Shown in pieces: positions 26,383-35,800 of a DNA stretch of 64,000 nt. The notes beneath the pieces are model-generated. The model made no database searches. It was given only the letters and a program-made list of their open reading frames with translations, and was not told the origin of the DNA. The first letter of the stretch is position 1; the number at the start of each line of letters is the position of its first letter. The position numbers were made by a program, and so were the translations under genes. The stretch covers positions 1,240,001 through 1,304,000 of the forward strand of contig NZ_VJWE01000011.1 in NCBI RefSeq assembly GCF_007993815.1. Direction: 5' to 3'. This DNA comes from Acidovorax delafieldii (lineage in GTDB: Bacteria > Pseudomonadota > Gammaproteobacteria > Burkholderiales > Burkholderiaceae_C).

Positions 26383-26963
26383 TGCTGCCCTTGTCCCGCA
26401 GTGCGGGTGGCCGCGATCAGCTCTTGCCGCAGTCCGGGTTCGGAGGTTTGCGGCGACAGCCAGATGCCGAAGAACAGGCGCGAGAACTCGGCGTCAGGCA
26501 CTTCGCCCACCACACGCCCGCCCATCTTGAACACGGCGCCCGTGCCGGGCTGGTACAGGCCCAGCAGCCGGTCGCCGGCCTTCACATCCGGCAGCGCGGC
26601 GGTCAGTGCCTGCTGCCAGCGCGTGGCCTGCTGCGGCGTGAAGCTGCCCACGCGGCGCATCTCTTCGATGGAGCGCTTGGCAATGGCCTCGGCCGAAAAA
26701 TCGCGGTGGTAGGTCAGCTCCAGCGCCAGGGGGTGGGCGGCGTAGTTGTCGGCATCAAAACCGGGCTGCACCCACAGCCGCGCACGGTAGATCTCAAACC
26801 CCAGAAACCGCAGCACGCCCTGGCCCACCAGGCGGGCCCCCGACAGCGGGGCTGCGGCGGCTGCGCTGGCCTCTGCAACCTGCGCCAGCGCGGTTTGAGG
26901 GCCAAAAGCCATCAATGCGCTAGTGAATATTGCGGTGATAGCTATATTTTTCATAGCAATCAT
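26379..26963 (-). CDS. Chalcone-isomerase-like periplasmic protein
   Basis: This 194-residue protein has the bacterial chalcone-isomerase-like fold: LVGQGVLRFLGFEIYRARLW, then LELTYHRDFSAEAIAKRSIEE and LLGLYQPGTGAVFKMGGR. A signal peptide runs to about TALAQ, so it should be exported. In this fold family plant members bind fatty acids, so a lipid-binding role suits the operon. The start at 26963 overlaps the stop of the methyltransferase gene by one base; an ATG at 26954 is an alternative. Residues 1-25 are encoded by a copy of the dispersed repeat, which is unusual. Confidence 0.83.
   Translation of the reverse strand: MIAMKNIAITAIFTSALMAFGPQTALAQVAEASAAAAAPLSGARLVGQGVLRFLGFEIYRARLWVQPGFDADNYAAHPLALELTYHRDFSAEAIAKRSIEEMRRVGSFTPQQATRWQQALTAALPDVKAGDRLLGLYQPGTGAVFKMGGRVVGEVPDAEFSRLFFGIWLSPQTSEPGLRQELIAATRTAGQGQQ
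26900..26963 (-). repeat. Dispersed repeat, copy D, forming the signal-peptide coding region
   Basis: On the minus strand this copy carries ATAGCTAT, GCAATATTC, CTAGCGC and CTTTT in the same order and spacing as copies A, B and C. It spans the start of the chalcone-isomerase-like gene and encodes most of its signal peptide. Confidence 0.7.
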
Positions 26964-28225
26964 CAATCCTTGGCCAGGGTGTACTGCACTAGGTCGATGT
27001 TGCTCATCGCAAACGCCGCCTCGCAATACGCCAGGTAGAACTCCCAGATGTGCATGAAGCGCTCGTCAAACCCCAGCTGCAGGATCTGCGTGCGCTGCGC
27101 GAGGAAGCGCTCGCGCCACCGCTTGAGGGTTTCGGCGTAGTCCTGGCCAAACGCAAACTCGTCGACCACGCGCAGGCCTGCCGCCTCGGCTTCGCGGCGG
27201 AACTCGCGCGGACACGGCAGGCAGCCACCCGGGAAGATGTACTGCTGGATGAAATCCGTGGAGCTGATGTAGCGCTCAAACAGGCTGTCGTCGATGACGA
27301 TGCTCTGGATGCAGGCCCGGCCGCCGGGCTTGAGCAAGCGGTTCACCGACTGGAAGTAGGTGGGCCAGTATTCGCGGCCCACGGCCTCGACCATCTCGAT
27401 GGAGCAGATGGCGTCGTACGGGCCGTCCTGGATGTCGCGGTAGTCCTGCAGGCGCAGGTCGGCGTGCTCGGCCACCCCTTGCTGCGCCATGCGCTTTTGC
27501 GCGAAGGCGAGCTGCTCGGTGGAGAGTGTCACGCCCGTCAGGTGGGCGCCGAATTCGACGGTCGCCATCTCGGCCAGCGCGCCCCAGCCACAGCCGATCT
27601 CCAGCACCCGGGAATTTGGCTGCACACCGGCCATGCGCAACGCGCGCCGCACCTTGGCGTGCTGGGCAGCGCGCATGTCGCCGCCTGCATCGCCTTCGAA
27701 CCAGGCGGACGAGTAGTTCATCGTGTCGTCCAGCCAGAGTTCGTAGAACGCGTTGCCCAGGTCGTAGTGGGCGTGGATGTTCTTCTGGCTGTTGGCGCGG
27801 GTGTTGCGGTTGAGCAGGTGCTTGATGCGGTACAGCAGGCGGCCGGCCCAGGTGCCGTAGATCACGCCTTCCACCTGCTGGCGGTTGGCGATGAAGAGCT
27901 TGAGCAGATCGGTCAGGTGCGGGGTGGTCCAGTCGCCCGCGATGTAGCTCTCGGCAAAGCCGATGTCGCCCGACTTGAGCGCTGCGCTGCAGACATTCCA
28001 GTTCTTGAGCGTGATCGCCGCCGACGGGCCATCGCCGTGCCCGAAGTGCTGCAGGGTGCCGTCAGGCAACTGCACCGTGAGGTGGCCGTGCTGCAGGCGC
28101 TGCAGCAGCCTGAGCGCGGTGCGGGCGGCTGCCGGAGTGCCTGCGGGCAGGGCCTGCGCGTTGCGGTCGGAGCGGGTGGCGGTGGTGGAGTTCATGGCGG
28201 CGGTCTCGCGGGGCTGGAACGACAT
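26963..28225 (-). CDS. Cyclopropane-fatty-acyl-phospholipid synthase family methyltransferase
   Basis: This 420-residue S-adenosylmethionine-dependent enzyme should modify unsaturated acyl chains of membrane phospholipids. The SAM-binding loop is VLEIGCGWGALAEMATVEF. NIHAHYDLGNAFYELWLDD and TMNYSSAWFEGD are the family's conserved substrate-side blocks, and the usual EMVEAVGREYWPTYFQ and YIFPGGCLP follow. The N-terminal region of about 120 residues is the lipid-binding part. Starts at 28225 and 28195 are both possible; 28225 sits five bases after the DUF1365 stop. Context with DUF1365 and an FAD oxidoreductase suggests a variant product rather than plain cyclopropane formation. Confidence 0.92.
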   Translation of the reverse strand: MSFQPRETAAMNSTTATRSDRNAQALPAGTPAAARTALRLLQRLQHGHLTVQLPDGTLQHFGHGDGPSAAITLKNWNVCSAALKSGDIGFAESYIAGDWTTPHLTDLLKLFIANRQQVEGVIYGTWAGRLLYRIKHLLNRNTRANSQKNIHAHYDLGNAFYELWLDDTMNYSSAWFEGDAGGDMRAAQHAKVRRALRMAGVQPNSRVLEIGCGWGALAEMATVEFGAHLTGVTLSTEQLAFAQKRMAQQGVAEHADLRLQDYRDIQDGPYDAICSIEMVEAVGREYWPTYFQSVNRLLKPGGRACIQSIVIDDSLFERYISSTDFIQQYIFPGGCLPCPREFRREAEAAGLRVVDEFAFGQDYAETLKRWRERFLAQRTQILQLGFDERFMHIWEFYLAYCEAAFAMSNIDLVQYTLAKD

Positions 28226-28230
28226 GGAGA

Positions 28231-29022
28231 TCAACGGGTCACGATGGAGGCAGGCGCCTCGGGCTTGCGATGGAAACGCACGCGCTTGAGCCACAGCTGC
28301 AGCGCGTGCCAGTGGATGCGGGCAATGATGGCCAGCGTCATGGCGGGGTAGCCCCAGAGCGCCTGGCGCAGGGTCTGTGCGGTGATGGCCTGCAGGGTGC
28401 CGCTCACGCTGGTCTGGATGAGCGGGCCGGTGTCGTCGTCGTGGTCGATGCGCACCACGGTGCGGCCTGCGTCCTGTGCTCCTGCCTCGGTGCGCATGAA
28501 ACGAAAGCGGTAACCGCCGCTCACCTCGCAGAACGGCGACACGTGGAACACCTTGCGTGCCTGCTGTTCCACGCCGTACTGCGGCGCATCCAGCAGGTAG
28601 CAGTGGCGCTCGCCAAAGGTGTTGTTCACTTCCACCACGATGGCGCGCAGGTGGCCATCGGCACGGTGGCAGTACCAGAAGCTCACGGGTTTGAAGGTGT
28701 AGCCCAGCACACGGGGGTAGCAGTGCAGCCACACCTCACCTGTGGCGTCGGTGATGCCTTCGGTGCGCAGCAACTCGTCCAGCCAGGCCAGCGCCCCGCC
28801 CTGCGCGGCGCCGCGGCCGTCGCCGTGGTCCGCATCGTGGAAGCTGATGGCGCCACGCCGGTTCACAGCCAGCTCCCCACGCATGCCGGGCAGGCTGCGC
28901 ATCGGCAGCATCAGGAAAAACGTGGGGTAGGCGAACGCATGCCGCCGGGGCCGCAGCCGCGTGTGGCGCACCTGGCCGAAGCCGATCAGGGGCGCTGCGG
29001 TGGGGGCCGGCGCGTGGCTCAC
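28231..29022 (-). CDS. DUF1365 family protein
   Basis: This 263-residue protein belongs to DUF1365, which nearly always accompanies cyclopropane-synthase-like genes and an FAD-dependent oxidoreductase. Typical blocks are GQVRHTRLRPRRHAFAYPTF, LHCYPRVLGYTFKPVSFWYC and VVEVNNTFGERHCYLL. It starts with GTG, overlapping the stop codon of the oxidoreductase gene by four bases (GTGA), so translation is coupled. The biochemical role is not established. The C-terminus carries a weakly hydrophobic segment and a basic tail. Confidence 0.9.
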   Translation of the reverse strand: MSHAPAPTAAPLIGFGQVRHTRLRPRRHAFAYPTFFLMLPMRSLPGMRGELAVNRRGAISFHDADHGDGRGAAQGGALAWLDELLRTEGITDATGEVWLHCYPRVLGYTFKPVSFWYCHRADGHLRAIVVEVNNTFGERHCYLLDAPQYGVEQQARKVFHVSPFCEVSGGYRFRFMRTEAGAQDAGRTVVRIDHDDDTGPLIQTSVSGTLQAITAQTLRQALWGYPAMTLAIIARIHWHALQLWLKRVRFHRKPEAPASIVTR

Positions 29023-30329
29023 GCAGCCTCCGCCAGGGGGGCCGGCAGGGCGGCCAGCAATTGCTCGGCCACGGCCAGGCCCGATTTGAGGCCGTCTTCG
29101 TGGAAGCCGTAGCCCGTCCAGGCGCCGCAGAACCAGGTGTGCTGCTGCCCTTGCAGCTTGCCCACCTGCTGCTGCGCGCGGATGGCGGCCATGTCGAACA
29201 CCGGGTGGGCGTATTCGTAGCTGCCGATCACGTGTTCGGGCGCTATGTCGCGCACCGGGTTGAGCGACACCACCACGGGCTGCGCAAAGGGCACGGGCTG
29301 CAGCTGGTTGATGAGGTAGTGCAGGCACACGCGGGCCGACTCGCGGCTGCGTTGCGGCGCACGTTCGTAGTTCCACGCGGCCCAGGCGGCGCGGCGCGCC
29401 GGCAGCACGGACGTATCGGTGTGCAGGACAGCGCGGTTGGCCTGGTAGCGAATGGAACCCAGCACCGCGCGCTCGTGCGGCGTGGGCTGGGCCAGCAGGG
29501 CGAGCGACTGGTCCGAATGGGTGGCCAGCACCACCTTGTCAAAGTGCTCGGTGTGGCCTGCAGTCACCACGCGCACGCCGGCGGCATCGCGCTCGATGCG
29601 GCGCACGGGGGTGTTCAGGCGCTTGTCGGCAATGCCCGCCACGATCTTGTCCACGTAGTGGCGCGCTCCGCCGGACACCGTCCACCACTGCGGGCGGTTG
29701 CTCACCTGGATCAGGCCATGGTTGTGGCAGAACCGGATCATGGTGGCCACGGGGAACTTCAGCATCTGGTCGGTGGGGCAGCTCCAGATGCAGCCCAGCA
29801 TTGGCAAGAAGTACCAGTCACGGAAGGCGTCGCCAAAGCGGTGCTCGCGCAAAAAGTCGCCCAGCGGCTGCATCAGCGCGGCCTCGGCCTGCTTTTCGGC
29901 AATGCGCGTGCACAGCTTGTTGAAGCGCAGCAGGTCGCGCAGCATGCCCAGAAAACGCGGGTTGACCAGGTTGGAGCGCTGGGCGAACACTGTGCTGAGG
30001 TTGGTGCCGCTCCACTCCAGCGCGCGGCCGCCGCCCAGTGCTGCGGGCACCTGCACCGAAAACGACATGTCGGATTTGGTCGTCTCCACGCCCAGCTCGG
30101 CCAGCAGGCGGATCAGGTGAGGATAGGTGCGCTCGTTGAACACCAGAAAGCCGGTGTCCACGCCGTGGGTGACCGGGGTGCCTGACGCATCGGGCAGGGT
30201 GACATCGACGGTGTGGGTGTGGCCGCCGAAGTAGTCGCCCGCCTCAAACAGCGTGATGTCCGCCTGGCCGCGCAGCTGGTGCGCGACGGAAAGCCCGGAG
30301 ATGCCGGAGCCGATGATGGCGATTTTCAT
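29019..30329 (-). CDS. FAD-dependent (amine-oxidase-like) oxidoreductase
   Basis: This 436-residue flavoprotein starts with the dinucleotide-binding motif KIAIIGSGISGLSVAHQLRG and the following FEAGDYFGGHTHTVDV, as in amine-oxidase/desaturase-like enzymes. The C-terminal FAD-binding block is in WFCGAWTGYGFHEDGLKSG. It is the first gene of the eight-gene minus-strand operon. Homologues next to DUF1365 and CFA-synthase-like genes are annotated as predicted NAD/FAD-binding proteins with probable roles in acyl-chain oxidation or desaturation. The upstream 244 bases hold repeat structures that may be regulatory. Confidence 0.9.
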   Translation of the reverse strand: MKIAIIGSGISGLSVAHQLRGQADITLFEAGDYFGGHTHTVDVTLPDASGTPVTHGVDTGFLVFNERTYPHLIRLLAELGVETTKSDMSFSVQVPAALGGGRALEWSGTNLSTVFAQRSNLVNPRFLGMLRDLLRFNKLCTRIAEKQAEAALMQPLGDFLREHRFGDAFRDWYFLPMLGCIWSCPTDQMLKFPVATMIRFCHNHGLIQVSNRPQWWTVSGGARHYVDKIVAGIADKRLNTPVRRIERDAAGVRVVTAGHTEHFDKVVLATHSDQSLALLAQPTPHERAVLGSIRYQANRAVLHTDTSVLPARRAAWAAWNYERAPQRSRESARVCLHYLINQLQPVPFAQPVVVSLNPVRDIAPEHVIGSYEYAHPVFDMAAIRAQQQVGKLQGQQHTWFCGAWTGYGFHEDGLKSGLAVAEQLLAALPAPLAEAA

Positions 30330-30365
30330 GACCGGCTCCCTCTGGCCGGTGCACGGAATAAAAAG

Positions 30366-30458
30366 GTTGCGAAGCGTCCCGAAACGAATAAGAGAGGGAG
30401 GGAGGAGAAGCGCTCCAGGAGGTCAGTCGGAACCCAGGGGCCCGAAAGGCTTCGCAAC
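30366..30458. promoter_or_regulatory. Spaced 10-base inverted repeat upstream of the lipid operon
   Basis: GTTGCGAAGC (30366-30375) and GCTTCGCAAC (30449-30458) are perfect reverse complements separated by 73 bases. They lie 37-129 bases before the first gene of the lipid operon. They may be paired protein-binding sites or the arms of a leader structure. No regulator gene for this operon is visible nearby. Confidence 0.5.
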
Positions 30459-30473
30459 ATTAAAACTGTACGC

Positions 30474-30494
30474 TGCGCAATCGTGTTGCGCAAT
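30474..30494. repeat. Tandem TGCGCAAT sites upstream of the lipid operon
   Basis: TGCGCAAT occurs at 30474-30481 and again at 30487-30494, with start points 13 bases apart. The second copy is part of the palindrome TTGCGCAA. The site lies in the upstream region of the lipid operon and could bind a regulator. Confidence 0.4.
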
Positions 30495-30573
30495 GGATAG
30501 AGTGAGGCCGCTCCGGCGAAGTTCCAGAGGGCGCCTGTATTTTTTTTCAAGAAATGTAAAGAAGTCATTGCGC

Positions 30574-31158
30574 TCACCGGGGTGTGGGCAGGGCGAGCTG
30601 CTGTTCGATGGCACGCACCAGGCCCTTGTTGTCCGGCCCGGTCAGGCTGGAGTAGTTGTCCACCAGCTTGCCGTCGCGCCCCAGCAGGTATTTGTGGAAG
30701 TTCCAGCGGGGAGCCGTGCCCGACAGCTGCGCCAGTTGCTGGTACAGCGGCGAGGCCTCCGGGCCCTTCACGCTGCTTTTGGCAAACATGGGAAATTTCA
30801 CCCCGAAGGTGTTTTCGCAGAAGTCGGCGATTTCCTTGTTACTGCCTTTTTCCTGGGCAAAGTCGTTGGACGGGAAGCCCAGCACCACCAGCCCCTTGTC
30901 CTTGTAGCGGGCATACAGCTCTTCCAGCCCCTTGTACTGGCCGGTAAAGCCACAGAAGCTGGCCGTGTTGACCACCAGAACCACTTTTCCGCTGTACTGG
31001 CAAAGCGACTGCGGCTTTTCGTCCTGCAGGCGCGGAAAGGTGTGCTGCAGCGTGGCCGGGCACGCTGCAGGCGCATCGGCCGCTTGGGCGGCGGGCGCCA
31101 GCAGCAGCCAGGCCGCCAGCGCGGTGGCTGTCGAGAGGAGTCTTGTAAGGCGGTTCAT
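30574..31158 (-). CDS. Glutathione peroxidase family protein, exported
   Basis: This 194-residue thiol peroxidase reduces hydroperoxides. A signal peptide (through APAAQAAD) indicates the periplasm, where a thioredoxin-like donor is more likely than glutathione. The peroxidatic residue is Cys69 in VVNTASFCGFTGQYKG, not selenocysteine. The supporting residues are in FPSNDFAQEKG and PRWNFHKYLLGRDG. It differs from cytoplasmic members by the signal peptide. I chose the ATG at 31158 because it starts a clean signal sequence. It lies upstream of, and on the same strand as, the lipid operon, a setting consistent with protection of lipids from peroxidation. Confidence 0.9.
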   Translation of the reverse strand: MNRLTRLLSTATALAAWLLLAPAAQAADAPAACPATLQHTFPRLQDEKPQSLCQYSGKVVLVVNTASFCGFTGQYKGLEELYARYKDKGLVVLGFPSNDFAQEKGSNKEIADFCENTFGVKFPMFAKSSVKGPEASPLYQQLAQLSGTAPRWNFHKYLLGRDGKLVDNYSSLTGPDNKGLVRAIEQQLALPTPR

Positions 31159-31487
31159 AGGACTTTGGGCAGTGAGTGCGGCCAATTTAACCATTTCATC
31201 ATTTTTTGTCCACATGAGTTTTTATTTGTACTGAATGGTTTACGTGGTGTGAACGCATTTGGATTCAGATTTCGGAAGCAACGGGGTGAGGCCCAAAACG
31301 GCCGTGCAGCCCAAACGGCGCCGGCCGATCACCCGGCAGGGAAAAGGGGCGAGCGCGGCGTCAGACCCGGTGCCAGGCACCAGGAGCCAGGCATGAGGCG
31401 ACGCTCAATGCCGAAAACAGGGGGGGGTTGTCCGCCGCAACAGCGGCGGCACGCAGAACCGGGGGGCTCGCAGCGCCCTCCCAGGCG
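31159..31487. other. 329-base intergenic region between gpx and the HD-GYP-like gene
   Basis: This stretch must contain the promoter of the minus-strand peroxidase gene. It is AT-richer near the peroxidase start and GC-richer near 31300-31480. I found no convincing gene, RNA structure or standard terminator in it. Confidence 0.5.
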
Positions 31488-32699
31488 TCAGACCATCTGC
31501 AGCAGGCGGTCCAGCGACAGGTTGACCCGCACGTCCTTGAAAGCCACCACACCGGTGACCTTCCAGGGCGGCATGCCCGTATCGCGGGGAATGGGCTCGC
31601 CCGTGGCCATGCCGTCGCGGTTGGTCACCACGGCCACGCGGGGGGTGGTGGCGGTGGTGCCCCGGCGGATGACCACGCCCACTTCACGGCTGGCCAGGCG
31701 CACAAAGGCACCGGGGGGGTAGACGCCCAGGGTCTTGACGAGGGCGGCGCCGGCCTCGTCCACCTGGTGTTCTTCGTCGTAGTAGCTGGCCTGCATGGCG
31801 GCAGTGACAGGCATGGGCAGCCGCGCGGCGCGGGGGGCCAGGCGGGCACCAAAAATGTCGGCGCGCTGCAGCAGGCGGGCCATTTGCTGGGCTTCGGTCT
31901 TTTTGGCCAGGGGCCCGGGCGTGCGGTGGTGGTGGCAGCGCACGGCCTCCAGCCACACCGGGTCGGCCACGCCCAGGTGGCGCAGCAGCGCCTCGGACCG
32001 CGCCGCGTGGTCTTCCACGGCGGCAATCTGGGTCGCGGTGAGGGGCTGGGTCTGCAGCACCAACTGGTCCTGCAGCTCGGTCATGGCGATGTTCATGCTC
32101 AGCGCCGCGTGCCCCAATTGCTGCACCCGGCCGCTGGGCCAGCGCAGCATCTCGCGGGCCACCACCATGCACACGCAGCTGACCAGCATGGAATGCGTGG
32201 CGCTGTACATGCGCGTTTCCTGGGCCGAGAGATAGATCAGTGCCAGCAGCGTGGCGTCGGGCGTCTGCTCGCAATGGCGCACCAGCTCGTCGTGCAGCGC
32301 CTGAAACCGCCCGCCAAAGTCGCTGGGCGACGGGGCGCGCAGCAACTGCGTGGCGCGCAACTGCAGCTCGGGCCAGTCGGGCAGGGTTTTGCCCGCACGC
32401 GCAGCGGCCGCTGCGGCGGCCTGCTCGCCGGCCGTCATCTTCATGGCGGCGATCTCGCCCAGGTTGGTGTCGGCGATCAGCATGCGCTGCAGCTGCGCCA
32501 GGTAGGCGCGGTGGCTGCCGCCGGATTCGTCGGTGTCCACGCACAGCTCGCGCCCGCGTTCGACCAGCTTGGCCAGTTCGTCGCGGGTGCGGATCACATA
32601 GCCCTTTTGCGCCAGCAACACGCCGTCGGCCCCCCGCAGCACAAAAGGCAGGGGATGGCCCAGCTGGATGGATTCGATGTTGAGGCTGACGAGGTTCAT
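31488..32699 (-). CDS. Degenerate HD-GYP-domain protein
   Basis: This 403-residue protein resembles HD-GYP cyclic-di-GMP phosphodiesterases in overall layout: an N-terminal domain (residues 1-100), then an HD-like helical domain. The expected HD pair is missing: the site reads LGHAALSMNIAMTEL where active members have 'LLHDIGK'. The GYP motif is also altered, to HHHRTPGP. It is therefore probably catalytically inactive and could be a binding or scaffold protein. A possible PilZ-like or beta-rich C-terminal region begins near residue 330. It lies 107 bases downstream of the RND pump gene on the same strand. Confidence 0.75.
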   Translation of the reverse strand: MNLVSLNIESIQLGHPLPFVLRGADGVLLAQKGYVIRTRDELAKLVERGRELCVDTDESGGSHRAYLAQLQRMLIADTNLGEIAAMKMTAGEQAAAAAAARAGKTLPDWPELQLRATQLLRAPSPSDFGGRFQALHDELVRHCEQTPDATLLALIYLSAQETRMYSATHSMLVSCVCMVVAREMLRWPSGRVQQLGHAALSMNIAMTELQDQLVLQTQPLTATQIAAVEDHAARSEALLRHLGVADPVWLEAVRCHHHRTPGPLAKKTEAQQMARLLQRADIFGARLAPRAARLPMPVTAAMQASYYDEEHQVDEAGAALVKTLGVYPPGAFVRLASREVGVVIRRGTTATTPRVAVVTNRDGMATGEPIPRDTGMPPWKVTGVVAFKDVRVNLSLDRLLQMV

Positions 32700-32806
32700 G
32701 GTGCGCGTTGCATTATCCGACGGCTACCTCCCGCCAAAGCCCGCGCGACCCCCGTGATTGCCCTGCTTTTTGGGCTCACGCCGGGGGGGCGCGCCAAGAC
32801 TTGGCG

Positions 32807-35800
32807 TCAGGGGGCGGAGGGAGTTGCTGGTTGCGCCGTGGCGGCGGCTGTGGCTGTGGGGGCCGCCGGTGCGCCCGGGGCATGGCGCCCCCCGCGCAGG
32901 CGGCGGGCCAGCCGGCCGAACCCCTGGCCCAGGTCGTCCACCCCGGTGAACACCGCCGGAATCACCAAGAGGCTCAGCAGCGTGGAGGTGATGAGTCCGC
33001 CAATTACCGCCACTGCCATGGGCGAGCGAAAGCTTGCGTCCGCAGCACCCAGGCCGATGGCGATGGGCAGCATGCCCGCACCCATGGCCAGCGTGGTCAT
33101 GATGATGGGCCGTGCGCGCTTGTGGCAGGCGTCGATCAGCGCCTCAAAGCGCGTCATGCCATGCTCGCGCCGCGCCAGGATGGCGTACTCCACCAGCAGG
33201 ATGGAGTTCTTGGTGGCAATGCCCATGAGCATGATCAGCCCGATGAGTGAGGGCATCGAGAAGCTCTTCTGCGCAATCAGCAGCCCCACAAACGCGCCAC
33301 CCAGCGACAGCGGCAGCGCCGCCAGGATGGTCACCGGGTGCAGGAAGTCCTTGAACAGCAGCACCAGCACGATGTAGATGCACAGCACGCCGGTGAGCAT
33401 GGCCAGGCCAAAGCTGGCAAACAGCTCGCCCATCATCTCGGCATCGCCAATGGTGATCTGGCGCACGCCGGCTGGCAGGTTCTGGATGGAGGGCAACGCC
33501 TCCACCGCCTTGGTCACGTCGCCCAGCGGCTGGCCCGAGAGTTCGATCTCGAAGTTCACGTTGCGCGCGCGGTCGTAGCGGTCCACCACGGCCGGGCCGC
33601 CGCTGAACTCCAGCGTGGCCACCTGGCCCAGCATCACCGGGCCCTTGGCGCCGGGCACCGGCAGGCGTTCCAGCAGCGACAGGTCCTTGCGCGCATCGTC
33701 CTGCAGCTTGACGACGATGGGCACCTGGCGCGCGGCCAGGTTGAGCTTGGGCAGCGATACGTCGTAGTCACCCACCGTGGCAATGCGCAGCGTTTCGGCA
33801 ATCGCGCTGCTGGTCACGCCCAGGTCGGCGGCGCGGGCAAAGTCGGGGCGCACGGCAATTTCGGAGCGCACGAGGCTGGCGGTGGACGAGATGCTGCCCA
33901 GGCCGGGGATGGTGCGCAGGTCTTTCTCGACCGCCAATGCGGCCGTGGTCAGCGCCTGCGGGTCGTCGCCCGTGAGCACCAGCACGTACTTCTCGCCCGA
34001 GCCGCCCAGGCCCACCTTGCTGCGCACGCCAGGCAGCGTCTCCAGCGCGGCGCGGATCTGGTTCTCGATGCCCTGCTTGCGCGGACGGTCGCCGCGCTCA
34101 GACAGCAAGATGGTCAGCGTGGCCTTGCGCGTTTCGGTGCTGGCGCCTCCCATGAAAGGATCAGTGCCGGCCGAGCCGCCGCCGATGGTGGTGTACACAC
34201 TTTGCACATGCTCCACCTTGGCGATGCGCTGCCGCGCGTCTTCGGCCACGGCCCGCGTCTGCGCCAGCGTGGCGCCGGGCGGCAGCTCCAGGTACACCTG
34301 GGTCTGCGAGTTGTCGTCCGGCGGGATGAAGCCCGTAGGCAGCAGCGGGATCAGCGCCAGCGAGCCGATGAAAAAGGCCGCCGTGGCAATGAAGGTCATC
34401 CACCGGTGCTTGATGCACCACGCGGCCCAGCGCAGGTACACCGTCATCCAGCGCGGGTCCTTGTGGTCGCCCACGATGGGCTTGAGGATGTAGGCCGCCA
34501 TCATGGGCGTGAGCAGGCGTGCCACCACCAGGCTGGCAAACACCGCGAGCGACGCCGTCCAGCCAAACTGCTTGAAGAACTTGCCCGCTATGCCGCTCAT
34601 GAACGCCGTGGGCAGGAACACCGCGATCAGCGTGAAAGTGGTGGCAATCACGGCCAGGCCGATCTCGTCGGCCGCCTCCATGGCCGCCTGGTAGGGCGTC
34701 TTGCCCATGCGCAGGTGGCGCACGATGTTCTCGACTTCCACGATGGCGTCGTCCACCAGGATGCCCACCACCAGCGACAGCGCCAGCAGCGTGATCACGT
34801 TGATCGAGAAGCCCAGCCAGTACATGCCGATGAACGCCGGGATCACCGACAGCGGCAGCGCCACGGCCGACACGAAGGTGGCGCGCCAGTCGCGCAGGAA
34901 GAGCCACACCACCAGCACGGCCAGCAGCGCGCCTTCGTACAGCAGGTGCATGGAGCCGTCGTATTCCTCCTGCACGGGCTGCACGAAGTTGAAGGCCTCG
35001 GTGATTTCCAGGTCCGGGTGCTGCGCGCGCATCTCTTGCAGGGCCGCCTGCACGGCAGCGCCCACTTCCACTTCGCTCGCGCCCTTGCTGCGTGCGACCT
35101 CGAAGCCCACCACCGGCTTGCCGTTGAGCAGGGCCAGCGCGCGGGGCTCGGCGATGGTGTCTGTCACCGTGGCCACCTGGTCCAGCCGCACGTGGCGGCC
35201 GTCCGACAGTGCCAGCGTGAGGCCCGCCAGCTCCTGCGCCGACTGCACGGTGGCCAGCGTGCGCACCGGTTGCTCGCTGCCGCCCAGGTCGGTGCGGCCG
35301 CCGGCACTCTCCGTCTGCACCAGCCGCAGCTGGCGTGACACATCGGCCGCCGTGGCGCCCAGGGACTGCAGCTTGACCGGGTCGAGTGCCACATGCACCT
35401 CGCGCTGCACACCACCCACGCGGTTGACGGCGCCCACGCCGCGCACGGTGAGCAGCTTCTTGGCCACGGCGTCGTCCACAAACCAGGATAGCGCCTCGTC
35501 GTCCATGCGGGCCGACGCGATGGTGAAGGCCAGCACGGGCTGCGCGGCCAGGTCCATCTTGGTCACGATGGGGTCGCGCACGTCACCCGGCAGGTCGCCG
35601 CGCACACGGGCCACGGCGGAGCGCACGTCGTCCAGCGCCTCCTGTGTGGGCTTCTCCAGCCGGAACTCGGCGGTGATGGTGGCGCCGCCGTCCTGCACCT
35701 TGGTGTAGATGTGCTTGAGGCCCTGCAGCGTGGCGATGCTGTTCTCGATCTTGCGCGCCACGTCGTTCTCCAGCTGCGCGGGCGAGGCGCCCGGCAGCGC

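Noticed and set aside
30574..31158. Selenocysteine in the glutathione peroxidase
   Set aside because: The active-site codon encodes cysteine and no in-frame TGA occurs.
33338..35338. A 666-codon plus-strand open frame opposite the RND pump gene
   Set aside because: It is rich in His, Gln and Arg, has no motif, and mirrors a clear pump gene.
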